Of a DNA stretch of 64,000 nt, positions 42,387-50,323 are shown one piece after another. The DNA comes from Palsa-1439 sp050015495 (GTDB taxonomy: Bacteria > Verrucomicrobiota > Verrucomicrobiia > Palsa-1439). The position numbers and the translations under genes are program-made. Under the pieces are notes generated by a model. It made no database searches, had not been told where the DNA came from, and was given only the letters and a program-made list of their open reading frames with translations. How positions within the stretch are numbered: the first letter of the stretch is position 1; every line of letters begins with the position of its first letter. The DNA is taken from the NCBI GenBank assembly GCA_050015495.1, contig JBEKBH010000005.1:1-64000 (forward strand), read 5' to 3'.

Positions 42387-43298
42387 CTACTTCAGCCGTT
42401 TTCTTGCCGGATGTACCGTGTAAAGGGCTTTGTCCTCCGCAACCGTGCACGCTTTCCCGGTAACTGTTGCCTTCTCGAATTGGAGCCGGGCCGGCGCGAA
42501 CAAATCCGAATTCTCCGCTTTCAGGTACCGGGCGGACATGCGGCAATACTCGGGTTCGATATCAACGCCAATGCTGTTGCGGCCGGTTTTGAGGGCGGCG
42601 ACCAGCGTGGTTCCAGAACCGCAGAACGGGTCGAGGACGGTATCCCCAGTGAAGGAGAACATGCGCACGAGGCGCAAGGCGAGCTCGAGCGGGAATGGGG
42701 CGGGATGGTGTTTGGTCGAAGCACCGGTGATATTCCAGATCTGTTGGAACCAGGCATCGAACTCTTTTTTACTGAGACGGCTTTCATCGCGCTGGCCATT
42801 GGTTGGTTGCCGGTACCCGCCGGGCTTGCGCTGCATGAGGATAAATTCCATGTCGTTCTTGATGATCGCGTTCGGCTCGTAGGGTTTGCCGAGGAATTTG
42901 CTAGTTGTGTTGGCCTCGAAGACGGCATTGGAAATCTTGTGCCAGATGATCGGATTCAGGTTGTCGAAACCGAGCCGCCGGCAGAGAACGCAGATGTCGG
43001 CGTGGAGTGGGAATACCAGATGGCGGCCAAAATTCCTGCGGGCTACGCACACATCGCCGACGACGCAGACGAGCCGGCCACCGGGAACGAGAACGCGGAA
43101 AACGTGCCACCAGACCTTTGCCAACTCGGCCAGGAACGTTTCGTAGTCTTTGATGTGGCCGAGCTGGTCGGGATTCTCGGCGTAGCGCTTCAGATTCCAG
43201 TAGGGGGGCGAGGTCACGACGAGATGGATCGATTCGTCCGGCAGGAACGAGAGGTCGCGAGCGTCGCCGTTGATCAACCTGTGAGATGTCTGTTGCAT
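42387..43298 (-). CDS. Type II DNA methyltransferase, beta class (TSPPYW)
   Basis: The 303-residue enzyme has catalytic motif IV TSPPYW (29-34) near the N-terminus and the SAM-binding DPFCGSGTT (222-230) near the C-terminus, which is the beta-class order. An S-PP-Y motif with Ser usually marks N4-cytosine methylation, although some adenine enzymes share it. A central target-recognition region (about 100-200) lies between. It follows the restriction gene after a 4-base gap on the same strand, so the two form an R-then-M operon. The modified base is predicted, not shown. Confidence 0.88.
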   Translation of the reverse strand: MQQTSHRLINGDARDLSFLPDESIHLVVTSPPYWNLKRYAENPDQLGHIKDYETFLAELAKVWWHVFRVLVPGGRLVCVVGDVCVARRNFGRHLVFPLHADICVLCRRLGFDNLNPIIWHKISNAVFEANTTSKFLGKPYEPNAIIKNDMEFILMQRKPGGYRQPTNGQRDESRLSKKEFDAWFQQIWNITGASTKHHPAPFPLELALRLVRMFSFTGDTVLDPFCGSGTTLVAALKTGRNSIGVDIEPEYCRMSARYLKAENSDLFAPARLQFEKATVTGKACTVAEDKALYTVHPARKRLK

Positions 43299-43302
43299 AA
43301 TC

Positions 43303-44037
43303 TCAAGCTTGGGCCGCGACGTGCGCGGACAGTGTCTTCGCGAATCTCTCCAGAGACAGGTCTTCGGCCGGGGTGATGTACTTACCCTTGAGACCCGTCT
43401 CGGCGCTGCTGGAGGTGATGAATGCCGAAGATGTGTAGTGCCGTTCGAGTACCAGCTTTCGGCAAAAGAGCTCGTACCGGCGCATGTACGACGCGCCCCG
43501 AAACTCTGGGAACACCTTGAAATGCGGTTCTTGGACGCCGACCGGACGTTTCGAGGCTTCGCAGTCTTCGAGCATGAAGAAGTAGCCGACGAACGGCTGA
43601 GCGCTGGCGAGGAAGGCACGTTCGCGAAACGCCGTCCACAAATCGAGCGCGCTACCCATCGCCTCTTCGGTGCGGTTGTTGAAATTGTTGCCAAACGAGG
43701 GGCCGACCTGGGACTTGGCCTCGATGGCGGCAATCAGCTTGGATTCCCGAACGACAAGCAAATCCCACTCCTTGGTCGGGCGAAAGAAACCCGGTAGCTC
43801 GACCGCCCGCTTGCGGAAGATAGATTCTCGCGGAATGCCGGCGTCAGCAATCAGGTCGGTGAACAGGTCGACGAACCCGTCCATCTGCGCCCCGCCGGTT
43901 ACAGCACTTCGCAAGCCCTGATCCGCGTGACCGGTTTGCTCCTGCCGTCGACGTTGTGACGTTCGCGTCTGCCAGTAATGGGCTACGGCTTGCTGTACTT
44001 TAGCGTCGAGCTCTTTAAGCGTGCGATTTGATGGCAT
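43303..44037 (-). CDS. PaeR7I/XhoI-family type II restriction endonuclease (predicted CTCGAG)
   Basis: The 244-residue product closely follows PaeR7I as I remember it: VTGGAQMDGFVDL, RKRAVELPGFFRPTKEWDLL, EAKSQVGPSFGNNFNNRTEE and FKVFPEFRGASYMRRYELFC. The PD-(D/E)xK centre is Asp92 with Glu106-Ala-Lys108. ATG 44037 gives almost the PaeR7I length; the frame extends further upstream without family similarity. The expected target is CTCGAG, which occurs several times in this window (for example 12620, 34472, 42684, 45435 and 49821). The host must therefore protect it if the enzyme is active. Confidence 0.93.
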   Translation of the reverse strand: MPSNRTLKELDAKVQQAVAHYWQTRTSQRRRQEQTGHADQGLRSAVTGGAQMDGFVDLFTDLIADAGIPRESIFRKRAVELPGFFRPTKEWDLLVVRESKLIAAIEAKSQVGPSFGNNFNNRTEEAMGSALDLWTAFRERAFLASAQPFVGYFFMLEDCEASKRPVGVQEPHFKVFPEFRGASYMRRYELFCRKLVLERHYTSSAFITSSSAETGLKGKYITPAEDLSLERFAKTLSAHVAAQA

Positions 44038-44157
44038 GCAGCGACCAGTATAGCGGATCGGTGCAGAAGTTCCAGCACAGTGAAGCACAGCGCTGGATTT
44101 GTGTATCCGCGACATGGTGCGGCGGGCAAACCAAGAGTGGTGGCGATTGGGCGGGGA

Positions 44158-44637
44158 TCAAGCGGCGCGGCGTTTATACTCGACAAACGAACATTCCGGT
44201 CCGTCTTCGCGGGCGGTTTCGATCCACGCGGTGTGGTCGTAGGCGGGGAACGTCGTGTCGCCGGGGACTTTTGACAGGACTTGGGTGATGAACAATTTGT
44301 CGGCGAGCGGCAGGGCGGCTTCGTAGACCTTGCTGCCGCCGATGACGAAGACGATGTCTTCCTCTTTCTGGCGGCAATAATCGAGCGCGGCCTTGAGACT
44401 ACCGAACCGGAGCACTTCCGCCGGCGCGATCAGATTCGGGCTTTGCGTGAGAACGATATTGGTGCGGCCGGGCAGCGGTTTCCCGATGGATTCGTATGTC
44501 CGACGCCCCATGATGATCGTGTGGCCCATGGTGAGGCGTTTGAACCGCTGCAAATCCTCGCGGATATGCCAGGGGATTTTGCCTTTGTCGCCAATGATGC
44601 CGTCTTTGGTCATGGCGACGATAAGCGCGAGGGTCAT
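44158..44637 (-). CDS. folA: Dihydrofolate reductase
   Basis: The 159-residue enzyme reduces dihydrofolate with NADPH. Family features are present: LIVAMTKDGIIGDKGKIPWH with the substrate-site Trp, the acidic residue in REDLQRFKRLT, HTIIMGRRTYESIGKPLPGR and the VIGGSKVYEAAL loop. The ATG at 44637 overlaps the thyA stop by four bases, so it is co-translated with the enzyme that generates its substrate. Larger frames through this region in the thyA direction are spurious. Confidence 0.96.
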   Translation of the reverse strand: MTLALIVAMTKDGIIGDKGKIPWHIREDLQRFKRLTMGHTIIMGRRTYESIGKPLPGRTNIVLTQSPNLIAPAEVLRFGSLKAALDYCRQKEEDIVFVIGGSKVYEAALPLADKLFITQVLSKVPGDTTFPAYDHTAWIETAREDGPECSFVEYKRRAA

Positions 44638-45473
44638 ACGGCCACTTTGAATTTGATCTTGGGGTGAGGGTGGTAGTCGAGCAACTGGAAATCCTCGAAC
44701 TGAAGCTGGTCGACGGGTTTCTTGGCGATGACCAGGCGCGGGAGCGGGCGCGGTTCGCGCGTGAGCTGCTCGCGAAGGCCGGGGACATGGTCGTATTCGG
44801 CGAGGCCGCTGTCGGGCGACGCGGTGTAGATATGGGCGTCGACGATTGTGTGGCTGAAGAAGCCGACGTCGAGGCCGACCTCTTGCGCGATCATCTGCGT
44901 GAGCGCGGCGTAACATGCCAGGTTGAACGGGATGCCGAGCGCGATGTCGCCCGAGCGTTGCGTGAGATGGCAGTTGAGGCGGTGGCCCTGCACGTTGAAC
45001 ACGAAACTGTAATGGCAGGGCGGCAGTTTGCTGGTCTCGGCGTTGCCGGGTTCCCACGCGGTGACGACCATGCGACGGCTGGACGGTTCTTTCCGTAGCG
45101 TGTCGAGGACGAATTGAATCTGGTCAACCTCGCGCACCTGCCAGTGGCCCTTGGCATCGAGGTACGGGCTGGGAAACCGGCGCCAGTAGCGGCCATAGGC
45201 GGTTTCGAGGTTGCCGTCGGCATCAGCCCACGCGTCCCAGATTTTTGTGTGCCGGCGGAGGTTGCGGATATGGTCTTCGCCGGAGAGATACCACAACAGC
45301 TCGCGGAGCATGGACTGCCAGTTCACTTCCTTGGTGGTCAGCAGGGGGTAACCCTTCGACAGGTCGACCGTGTAATGCGCGCCGAACCAGGAAATCGTGT
45401 CGACGCCCGTGCGGCTTTTCTTGCGCGTGCCCTGCTCGAGGACGAGCCTCACCAAATCCAGATACTCTTTCAT
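44634..45473 (-). CDS. thyA: Thymidylate synthase
   Basis: The 279-residue enzyme methylates dUMP using methylenetetrahydrofolate. Motifs include the phosphate-binding RKKSRTGVDT, the LLTTKEVNWQSMLRELLWYLSG segment, and the active-site Cys153 in LPPCHYSFVFNV. The QRSGDIALGIPFN and THTIVDAH-type SHTIVDAHIY blocks are also present. ATG 45473 is chosen; the frame continues to 45737 with a Pro/Arg-rich extension that is unlike the family and overlaps the next gene. Confidence 0.97.
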   Translation of the reverse strand: MKEYLDLVRLVLEQGTRKKSRTGVDTISWFGAHYTVDLSKGYPLLTTKEVNWQSMLRELLWYLSGEDHIRNLRRHTKIWDAWADADGNLETAYGRYWRRFPSPYLDAKGHWQVREVDQIQFVLDTLRKEPSSRRMVVTAWEPGNAETSKLPPCHYSFVFNVQGHRLNCHLTQRSGDIALGIPFNLACYAALTQMIAQEVGLDVGFFSHTIVDAHIYTASPDSGLAEYDHVPGLREQLTREPRPLPRLVIAKKPVDQLQFEDFQLLDYHPHPKIKFKVAV

Positions 45474-45618
45474 GTTGGCAACGTGGCGGGCAACGCGATC
45501 ATCGGGTCGGACGCCCGAAGCGTAACGCCTCCTCAACCGGGGAGGATTGTAGTAAGCGGCGGCGGAAAATCCAGACGATTGTATTGGGGGATGCGCGAAC
45601 GGCGGGCGTGGCGGCTTG

Positions 45619-47169
45619 TCAGCCGGCACTCTGGGAGCGCGGGTGCGGCTCGGACTCGCCGGCCTTGGGTTCGTCCTTGGCCGGGGGAGGGGGAGCCGAC
45701 GGATTGAAGAAGAGGGTCTCGGTCTTAACCTCGGCATGGCGCGGCCTGGGTTGTTTGACCGGCGCTTTCAGTCGGGTGCGTTCACGTCCGAAGAGAATCG
45801 TCTTGAACGTTTTCAGCAGGACGAACATGTCGAGGAAAAACGACATGTGTTTGATGTAGTAGAGGTCAAATTGAAGTTTGCGCCGCGATTCCTCGATGCT
45901 GGCGGCGTACGGGTACATGACCTGCGCCCAGCCCGTGATGCCGGGCGGGACCAGCAATCGCTCGGCGTAGAACGGGACTTTTTCCGAGAGCTTACGGATG
46001 AAAATTTCGCGCTCGGGGCGCGGGCCGACGAGGCTCATGTCACCGCGCAAGACGTTGAGGAGCTGCGGAATCTCGTCGATGCGGAATTTGCGGAGCCATT
46101 TGCCGGCGCGGGTGATGCGCGGGTCGTTCTCGGTGGCCCAGACGGGGCCGGTCTCGCTCTCGGCGTCCACGCGCATCGTGCGGAATTTGAACAGCGTGAA
46201 TGGGATGCTCTCGCGGCCCAGGCGCTCCTGTTTGAAGAGGATCGGGCCGGGTGAATCCAGTTTGACCCAAACCGCGGCGAGGGCGGCGAGCGGGGCGGTG
46301 ATCAACAGCCCGGCCAACGCGACGAGCATGTCCGTCAGGCGTTTGAGGCGGCGGATGTGGATCCGCGAATTGTTCATCGACGCCATGAACAGCCATTCAT
46401 CATTGATGTGGTCGAGAGGAATCTCCTGGGCAAGTTCCTCGCTGAGCGCGACGAAATCCACCATCTCGATGCCGCGATAACGGAAGGGGCGCAGTTGCCG
46501 CAACAGGACAGGCTCCGATTCCTGCCCGGCCGCCAGGACCAGGCGGTCGACGTCATACAGCTCGACGAATCGCTCAAGGGTGTCGAGCGTCCCAAGGACG
46601 GGGTAATCGTCAAAGAACTTGCCGATGCGGTCGCGATCGTTGCCGCAATGGATCAGGCCGAGGATGCGAAGATTGGCGTGGGTGTGCCGGCCGATCAACT
46701 CGATGGCCTTGCGGGCGTCGCTGGTGGCGCCGATGATGAGGCACCGTTGCGCCATGAACCCGTGGCGGCTGGCCGCCATGTACAGCATCCGCATGGACAC
46801 AACGGCGACGAACACGAACGCCGCGAACCCGAGAAAAATGCCGCGGCCGATTTCGATGGAGAACGACGCGTAGAAAAACCCCGTGATGAGCACGACGCCC
46901 ACCGCGACGGAAATCACAGTGGCAGCGAAGGTCTTGCCGAGGCTCTGGAGGCGATCGGATTCGTAGAGGCCGCCAATGTAAAAGGCGAGGACGAACACGC
47001 CCCAAGAAATCAGGATGGCCGTCTGGCGAGCTTGGAGATAGTCAAGGCCGCTGGCCCAACCTAGGCGCAGCATGACCGCCGCGACCATGGCGAGGGCGGT
47101 GCACACCGCATCTCCGACAGCCAATAAGAGCTTTTTTCGCGGTAGTCGACTGGACCGGGATACAATCAT
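45619..47169 (-). CDS. Exopolysaccharide polyprenyl-phosphate sugar-1-phosphate transferase (WcaJ/EpsE-like)
   Basis: The 516-residue protein has four or five N-terminal helices and then a CoA-binding-like/Rossmann middle domain (QRCLIIGATSDARKAIELIG). The C-terminal bacterial sugar transferase domain has KRLTDMLVALAG, GPILFKQERLGRESIPFTLFKFRTM, LRKFRIDEIPQLLNVLRGDMS and LVGPRPE. It starts exopolysaccharide repeat units by moving a sugar phosphate onto undecaprenyl phosphate at the inner membrane. The C-terminal 50 residues are Pro/Lys/Glu-rich. Exosortase-type bacteria often carry such genes, matching the CTERM proteins here. Confidence 0.93.
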   Translation of the reverse strand: MIVSRSSRLPRKKLLLAVGDAVCTALAMVAAVMLRLGWASGLDYLQARQTAILISWGVFVLAFYIGGLYESDRLQSLGKTFAATVISVAVGVVLITGFFYASFSIEIGRGIFLGFAAFVFVAVVSMRMLYMAASRHGFMAQRCLIIGATSDARKAIELIGRHTHANLRILGLIHCGNDRDRIGKFFDDYPVLGTLDTLERFVELYDVDRLVLAAGQESEPVLLRQLRPFRYRGIEMVDFVALSEELAQEIPLDHINDEWLFMASMNNSRIHIRRLKRLTDMLVALAGLLITAPLAALAAVWVKLDSPGPILFKQERLGRESIPFTLFKFRTMRVDAESETGPVWATENDPRITRAGKWLRKFRIDEIPQLLNVLRGDMSLVGPRPEREIFIRKLSEKVPFYAERLLVPPGITGWAQVMYPYAASIEESRRKLQFDLYYIKHMSFFLDMFVLLKTFKTILFGRERTRLKAPVKQPRPRHAEVKTETLFFNPSAPPPPAKDEPKAGESEPHPRSQSAG

Positions 47170-47323
47170 GGCGGACTATTTATGTAAAACGTTTCGACTA
47201 GGAAATCCTTGGCTGCGCGGCCAAGTGTAATGCAGGTTTAGTATACATGGATTCTGGCGCAAAATCAAGCCGCTTTCCACAAGACAAATCCACCGTTAGC
47301 TGCTATATTACAAGCACTTCGGA

Positions 47324-48793
47324 ATGAATCGCGATTCATTGGCGCTGTCCGGTCAGTATTTTGACCTCTTGGTCATTGGCGGCGGTATCTTTGGGGCAGG
47401 CATTGCCCGCGACGCAGCCCTGCGGGGACTGCGCGTGGCGCTCATCGAGAAATCGGATTTTGCCAGCGGAACTTCGAGTCGCTCGTCCAAATTGATCCAC
47501 GGCGGCTTCCGATATCTCCAGCAACGTGATTTTCGTCTCGTGTTTGAGGCGTGCCGGGAGCGGCACATTCTGCAGCAGACAGTTCCCCACCTCGTGCGGC
47601 CGCTCCCGTTTCTGTTTCCCATTTACGAGGGCGGAGATATTTCGCTTACGAAGTTGCGTCTTGGCATGACTCTGTACGATTGGCTGGCGCTACGCCGCAA
47701 TGTCGCCCCGCACCGAACACTTTCCGTCGAGCGGACCCTGATGAACGAGCCGTCGCTGTCGCGCAAGGGTCTGCGGGGCGCCGTGGCGTTTTACGATTGC
47801 CAGGAGGACGACGCCCGGTTCTGCATCGACCACATCCTCCACGCCTCGGAATTGGGAGCCTCGTGCATCAACTACTGCACGCTGACCGGCTTGATCACCC
47901 GCGAGGACCGGATCGTGGCGGCGCGCGTGCGGGATGAAGTGGGCTCGTGCGTGTTTGAAATCTCCGCCCGCGTATTCGTCAATGCGGCAGGGCCATGGGT
48001 GGAACAGGTGTGCGGGCTGACGCCGTTCGACGCCAGCGCGGTGCGCCTCAGCCCGGCCAAGGGCGTTCATCTGGTTGTGCCGCGACTCACACGGCAACAT
48101 GCCATTGCGTTTCAGGCCCGGAGCGATCGTCGTGTCCTGTTTGTGATCCCGTGGGGTGACTACTCATTGCTGGGCGCCACGGACACCAATTTCGAGGGCG
48201 ATTCCGGCCAAGCGCGGGCCGAGCAGGCGGATGTCGACTATCTGTTGGCGGAGGCGCGGGCGTTGTTCCCCGACGCCCCACTTTCCGAGACGGATGTGAT
48301 TACCACAACGGTGGGTGTACGTTCGATTACCGAGTCGGCGCTGGCATCGCCGTCGGCGCGTTCCCGGGAACACCGCGTGGTGCGGACCGGGCGCAATCTT
48401 TTGAGCATCATTGGGGGCAAGTACACCACTCATCGCATCATCGCGCAGCAAACCGTTGATGCCGCCTATGGGCTTCTCAATGTGGCTGCCCCGCCGTGTC
48501 GCACCGCGGAGGTTCCCGTGCCGAACCGCCGGCCGGCGGCGACCGGGGAAAAAATATCCGGGGCCCCGGAAGTTCACGCCAGCGACATCATCCACGCCTG
48601 CGAGCACGAGATGGTCGTAACGCTTGAGGACGTCATGCGGCGGCGCACGCCTCTGGCGCTGAGCCGTGCAGGCGGTCCGGAAGTGGCCTCGACCGTGGCG
48701 CACTTGATGGGGCCGCTGATGAATTGGAGCGTCGATGAAGAGCGCTCTCAGTTCGAACGCTACGTGGACGAATGGAAGCGCAACCTGCCGTGA
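47324..48793 (+). CDS. glpD: FAD-dependent glycerol-3-phosphate dehydrogenase
   Basis: The 489-residue enzyme has an FAD motif at the N-terminus (DLLVIGGGIFGAGIARDAALRG). The family block FASGTSSRSSKLIHGGFRYLQQ follows, along with KGVHLVVPRL, a LLGATDTNFEGD segment and SIIGGKYTTHR. It oxidises G3P to dihydroxyacetone phosphate and feeds quinone at the membrane. Its stop overlaps the GTG start of the glycerophosphodiesterase gene, which supplies G3P. The GlpD versus GlpA assignment rests on length only. Confidence 0.92.
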   Translation: MNRDSLALSGQYFDLLVIGGGIFGAGIARDAALRGLRVALIEKSDFASGTSSRSSKLIHGGFRYLQQRDFRLVFEACRERHILQQTVPHLVRPLPFLFPIYEGGDISLTKLRLGMTLYDWLALRRNVAPHRTLSVERTLMNEPSLSRKGLRGAVAFYDCQEDDARFCIDHILHASELGASCINYCTLTGLITREDRIVAARVRDEVGSCVFEISARVFVNAAGPWVEQVCGLTPFDASAVRLSPAKGVHLVVPRLTRQHAIAFQARSDRRVLFVIPWGDYSLLGATDTNFEGDSGQARAEQADVDYLLAEARALFPDAPLSETDVITTTVGVRSITESALASPSARSREHRVVRTGRNLLSIIGGKYTTHRIIAQQTVDAAYGLLNVAAPPCRTAEVPVPNRRPAATGEKISGAPEVHASDIIHACEHEMVVTLEDVMRRRTPLALSRAGGPEVASTVAHLMGPLMNWSVDEERSQFERYVDEWKRNLP

Positions 48794-49473
48794 CGACGCG
48801 GCCCTCGATCATCGCGCACCGCGGTTTCAGCGGCCGCTATCCGGAAAACACACTGGCCTCCGTACGGGCCGCCCTCGACCTCGGCGTTGATTTTGTGGAG
48901 ATCGACGTGCAGGAAACGGCGGACGGCGAGTTGATTGTGTTTCACGATTTCGGGCTCCGGCGGCTCTGTGGCGTACGCGGCCGTGTGCGCGACAGGACGC
49001 TGGCGGAGATCCGTCGGCTGAACCCGCAGGTGCCAACGATGCGGCAGGTGTTACAGATGTGTCGGGGCAAAACGCGCGTGCTTATCGAAATCAAGCACGC
49101 CGATCCGCATGCGGTTGCGGCGGAGATCAGCGAAACGCGAATGGAAAGCGAAGTCATAGTGTTTTCGTTGTCCATTCGACGGATGAAAGAGATCGCGCTG
49201 TTGAACCAGCGGATTTCACGCTTTGGGTTGGTGGCGCGACGGTTGCCATTAGCCATGGCGCGTCTCAAGGCAGTCGGTATTGAGGGTGTTGGATTGAGTC
49301 GGCGACTGGTCCGTTCGCAACGCGTCGTGCGGCGGATTCACAAGCGCGGCTGGAAACTGTTTGTGTGGACGGTCAACCGCGAAGCCGAGATGAAGAGGTT
49401 GTCGGGTTGGGGCGTGGACGGCCTCATTACAAATCATCCCGATGTGGCCAAATCTTGTCTTGCACGGCTCTGA
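48790..49473 (+). CDS. Glycerophosphodiester phosphodiesterase
   Basis: The 227-residue protein shows the GDPD barrel signatures. These are SIIAHRGFSGRYPENTLASV (catalytic HRG and Glu of PENT), VDFVEIDVQETADGELIVFHD (metal Glu/Asp and the HD motif), and the C-terminal WKLFVWTVNREAEM with GVDGLITNHPDV. It releases G3P from deacylated phospholipids. The GTG at 48790 overlaps the glpD stop (GTGA), so the pair forms a lipid-headgroup salvage unit. No signal peptide is visible, suggesting a cytosolic enzyme. Confidence 0.94.
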   Translation: MTTRPSIIAHRGFSGRYPENTLASVRAALDLGVDFVEIDVQETADGELIVFHDFGLRRLCGVRGRVRDRTLAEIRRLNPQVPTMRQVLQMCRGKTRVLIEIKHADPHAVAAEISETRMESEVIVFSLSIRRMKEIALLNQRISRFGLVARRLPLAMARLKAVGIEGVGLSRRLVRSQRVVRRIHKRGWKLFVWTVNREAEMKRLSGWGVDGLITNHPDVAKSCLARL

Positions 49474-49493
49474 GCTTCCGCTATCCTGAGTCC

Positions 49494-49844
49494 ATGCTGC
49501 AAATCATCTTCAACCCCGTGAGCGCCAAAGAACTGGCGGCACTGCCGCGCAAGCTGCAGCTCGAGATCATCGACGGATTCCAATTGTTCCCGCACGATTT
49601 CGAGAAGGAAGATGATAAATTTGGCCAGCTCACGCGCGGCGGGAAGAAGATCTATCGGTATCGCGTGAAGGATTACCGCATCTACTTCGAGCGAAATGGG
49701 GACATCATCGATGTGCGGTGCATCCTCAATAAGAATTCGCTGAAAGACTTTTTCTTCCGCAGCAAACTCCCAATTTCCGAGGACCAACTTCTCCAGGACA
49801 ACCCGAAGTTCTGGCAGTTGCTCGAGTCGAGCGCGGAGAAGTAG
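49494..49844 (+). CDS. RelE/ParE-like toxin, apparently without antitoxin
   Basis: The 116-residue protein has the RelE superfamily pattern: IIFNPVSAKELAALPRKLQ at the start, DDKFGQLTRGGKKIYRYRV, and then VKDYRIYFERNGDIIDVRCI strands. A C-terminal tail (~30 residues) is longer than usual. These toxins are mRNA interferases or gyrase inhibitors held in check by an antitoxin. No antitoxin gene is seen immediately upstream (20-base gap from the GDPD gene) or downstream (a membrane protein). Its activity is therefore doubtful. Confidence 0.75.
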   Translation: MLQIIFNPVSAKELAALPRKLQLEIIDGFQLFPHDFEKEDDKFGQLTRGGKKIYRYRVKDYRIYFERNGDIIDVRCILNKNSLKDFFFRSKLPISEDQLLQDNPKFWQLLESSAEK

Positions 49845-49915
49845 GGCGTCACATCTGCTTGGCGCGAAGGCGTCGAACTGGAGGTGAAAATGACCGAAGA
49901 AACAGGTCAGAAGAG

Positions 49916-50194
49916 ATGGTGAGAACGGCACTCATAACCGCTCTCATATTCATCGGTCTAACCCTCCTTGTCGGCATCGCTTACCTTCTCGGTGCCTCAG
50001 GTTTCGGAGGACTTGAATACTTGATGTATTCGGGCATCATGATTGGCTATTTTCGAATTTGGGGTGACGCCTACAGCAACTCGATAGGCGAACATATGAT
50101 TCAAATTGGCATCTCGCTTGCGATAAATGGGGCTGTGGGATTTGTTGTTGGCTTATGTCTACACCCGCTTTTGCGACTGCGAAGGAAGGCATGA
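49916..50194 (+). CDS. Small hypothetical membrane protein (92 aa)
   Basis: From ATG 49916 the frame encodes three hydrophobic segments (TALITALIFIGLTLLVGIAYLLG, LEYLMYSGIMIGYFRIW and ISLAINGAVGFVVGLCLHPLL) and a basic end (RLRRKA). A possible ten-residue leader (ATG 49890, stop 49922) overlaps its start after GGAGG. No family is recognised. The base composition is more AT-rich than its neighbours. Confidence 0.5.
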   Translation: MVRTALITALIFIGLTLLVGIAYLLGASGFGGLEYLMYSGIMIGYFRIWGDAYSNSIGEHMIQIGISLAINGAVGFVVGLCLHPLLRLRRKA

Positions 50195-50323
50195 TTGAGG
50201 TGCGGGCTCCTTCCATGTTCCCCGCCACCAATGAAGAAACCCTCTGCGGCAGAACCCCGTCGGCGGGGCTGGCAGTGAATCTTCGTCGAGCTCCGCTGAC
50301 GAAGCGCCGGAGATAACGAAGCT

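Noticed and set aside
44158..45057. A 299-codon frame continuing the dihydrofolate reductase upstream through thyA
   Set aside because: The extra N-terminus is the thyA gene in another phase; the family start is the ATG at 44637 overlapping the thyA stop.
45474..45737. Upstream extension of thymidylate synthase (88 Pro/Arg-rich residues)
   Set aside because: It does not resemble the family and overlaps the 3' end of the sugar transferase gene.
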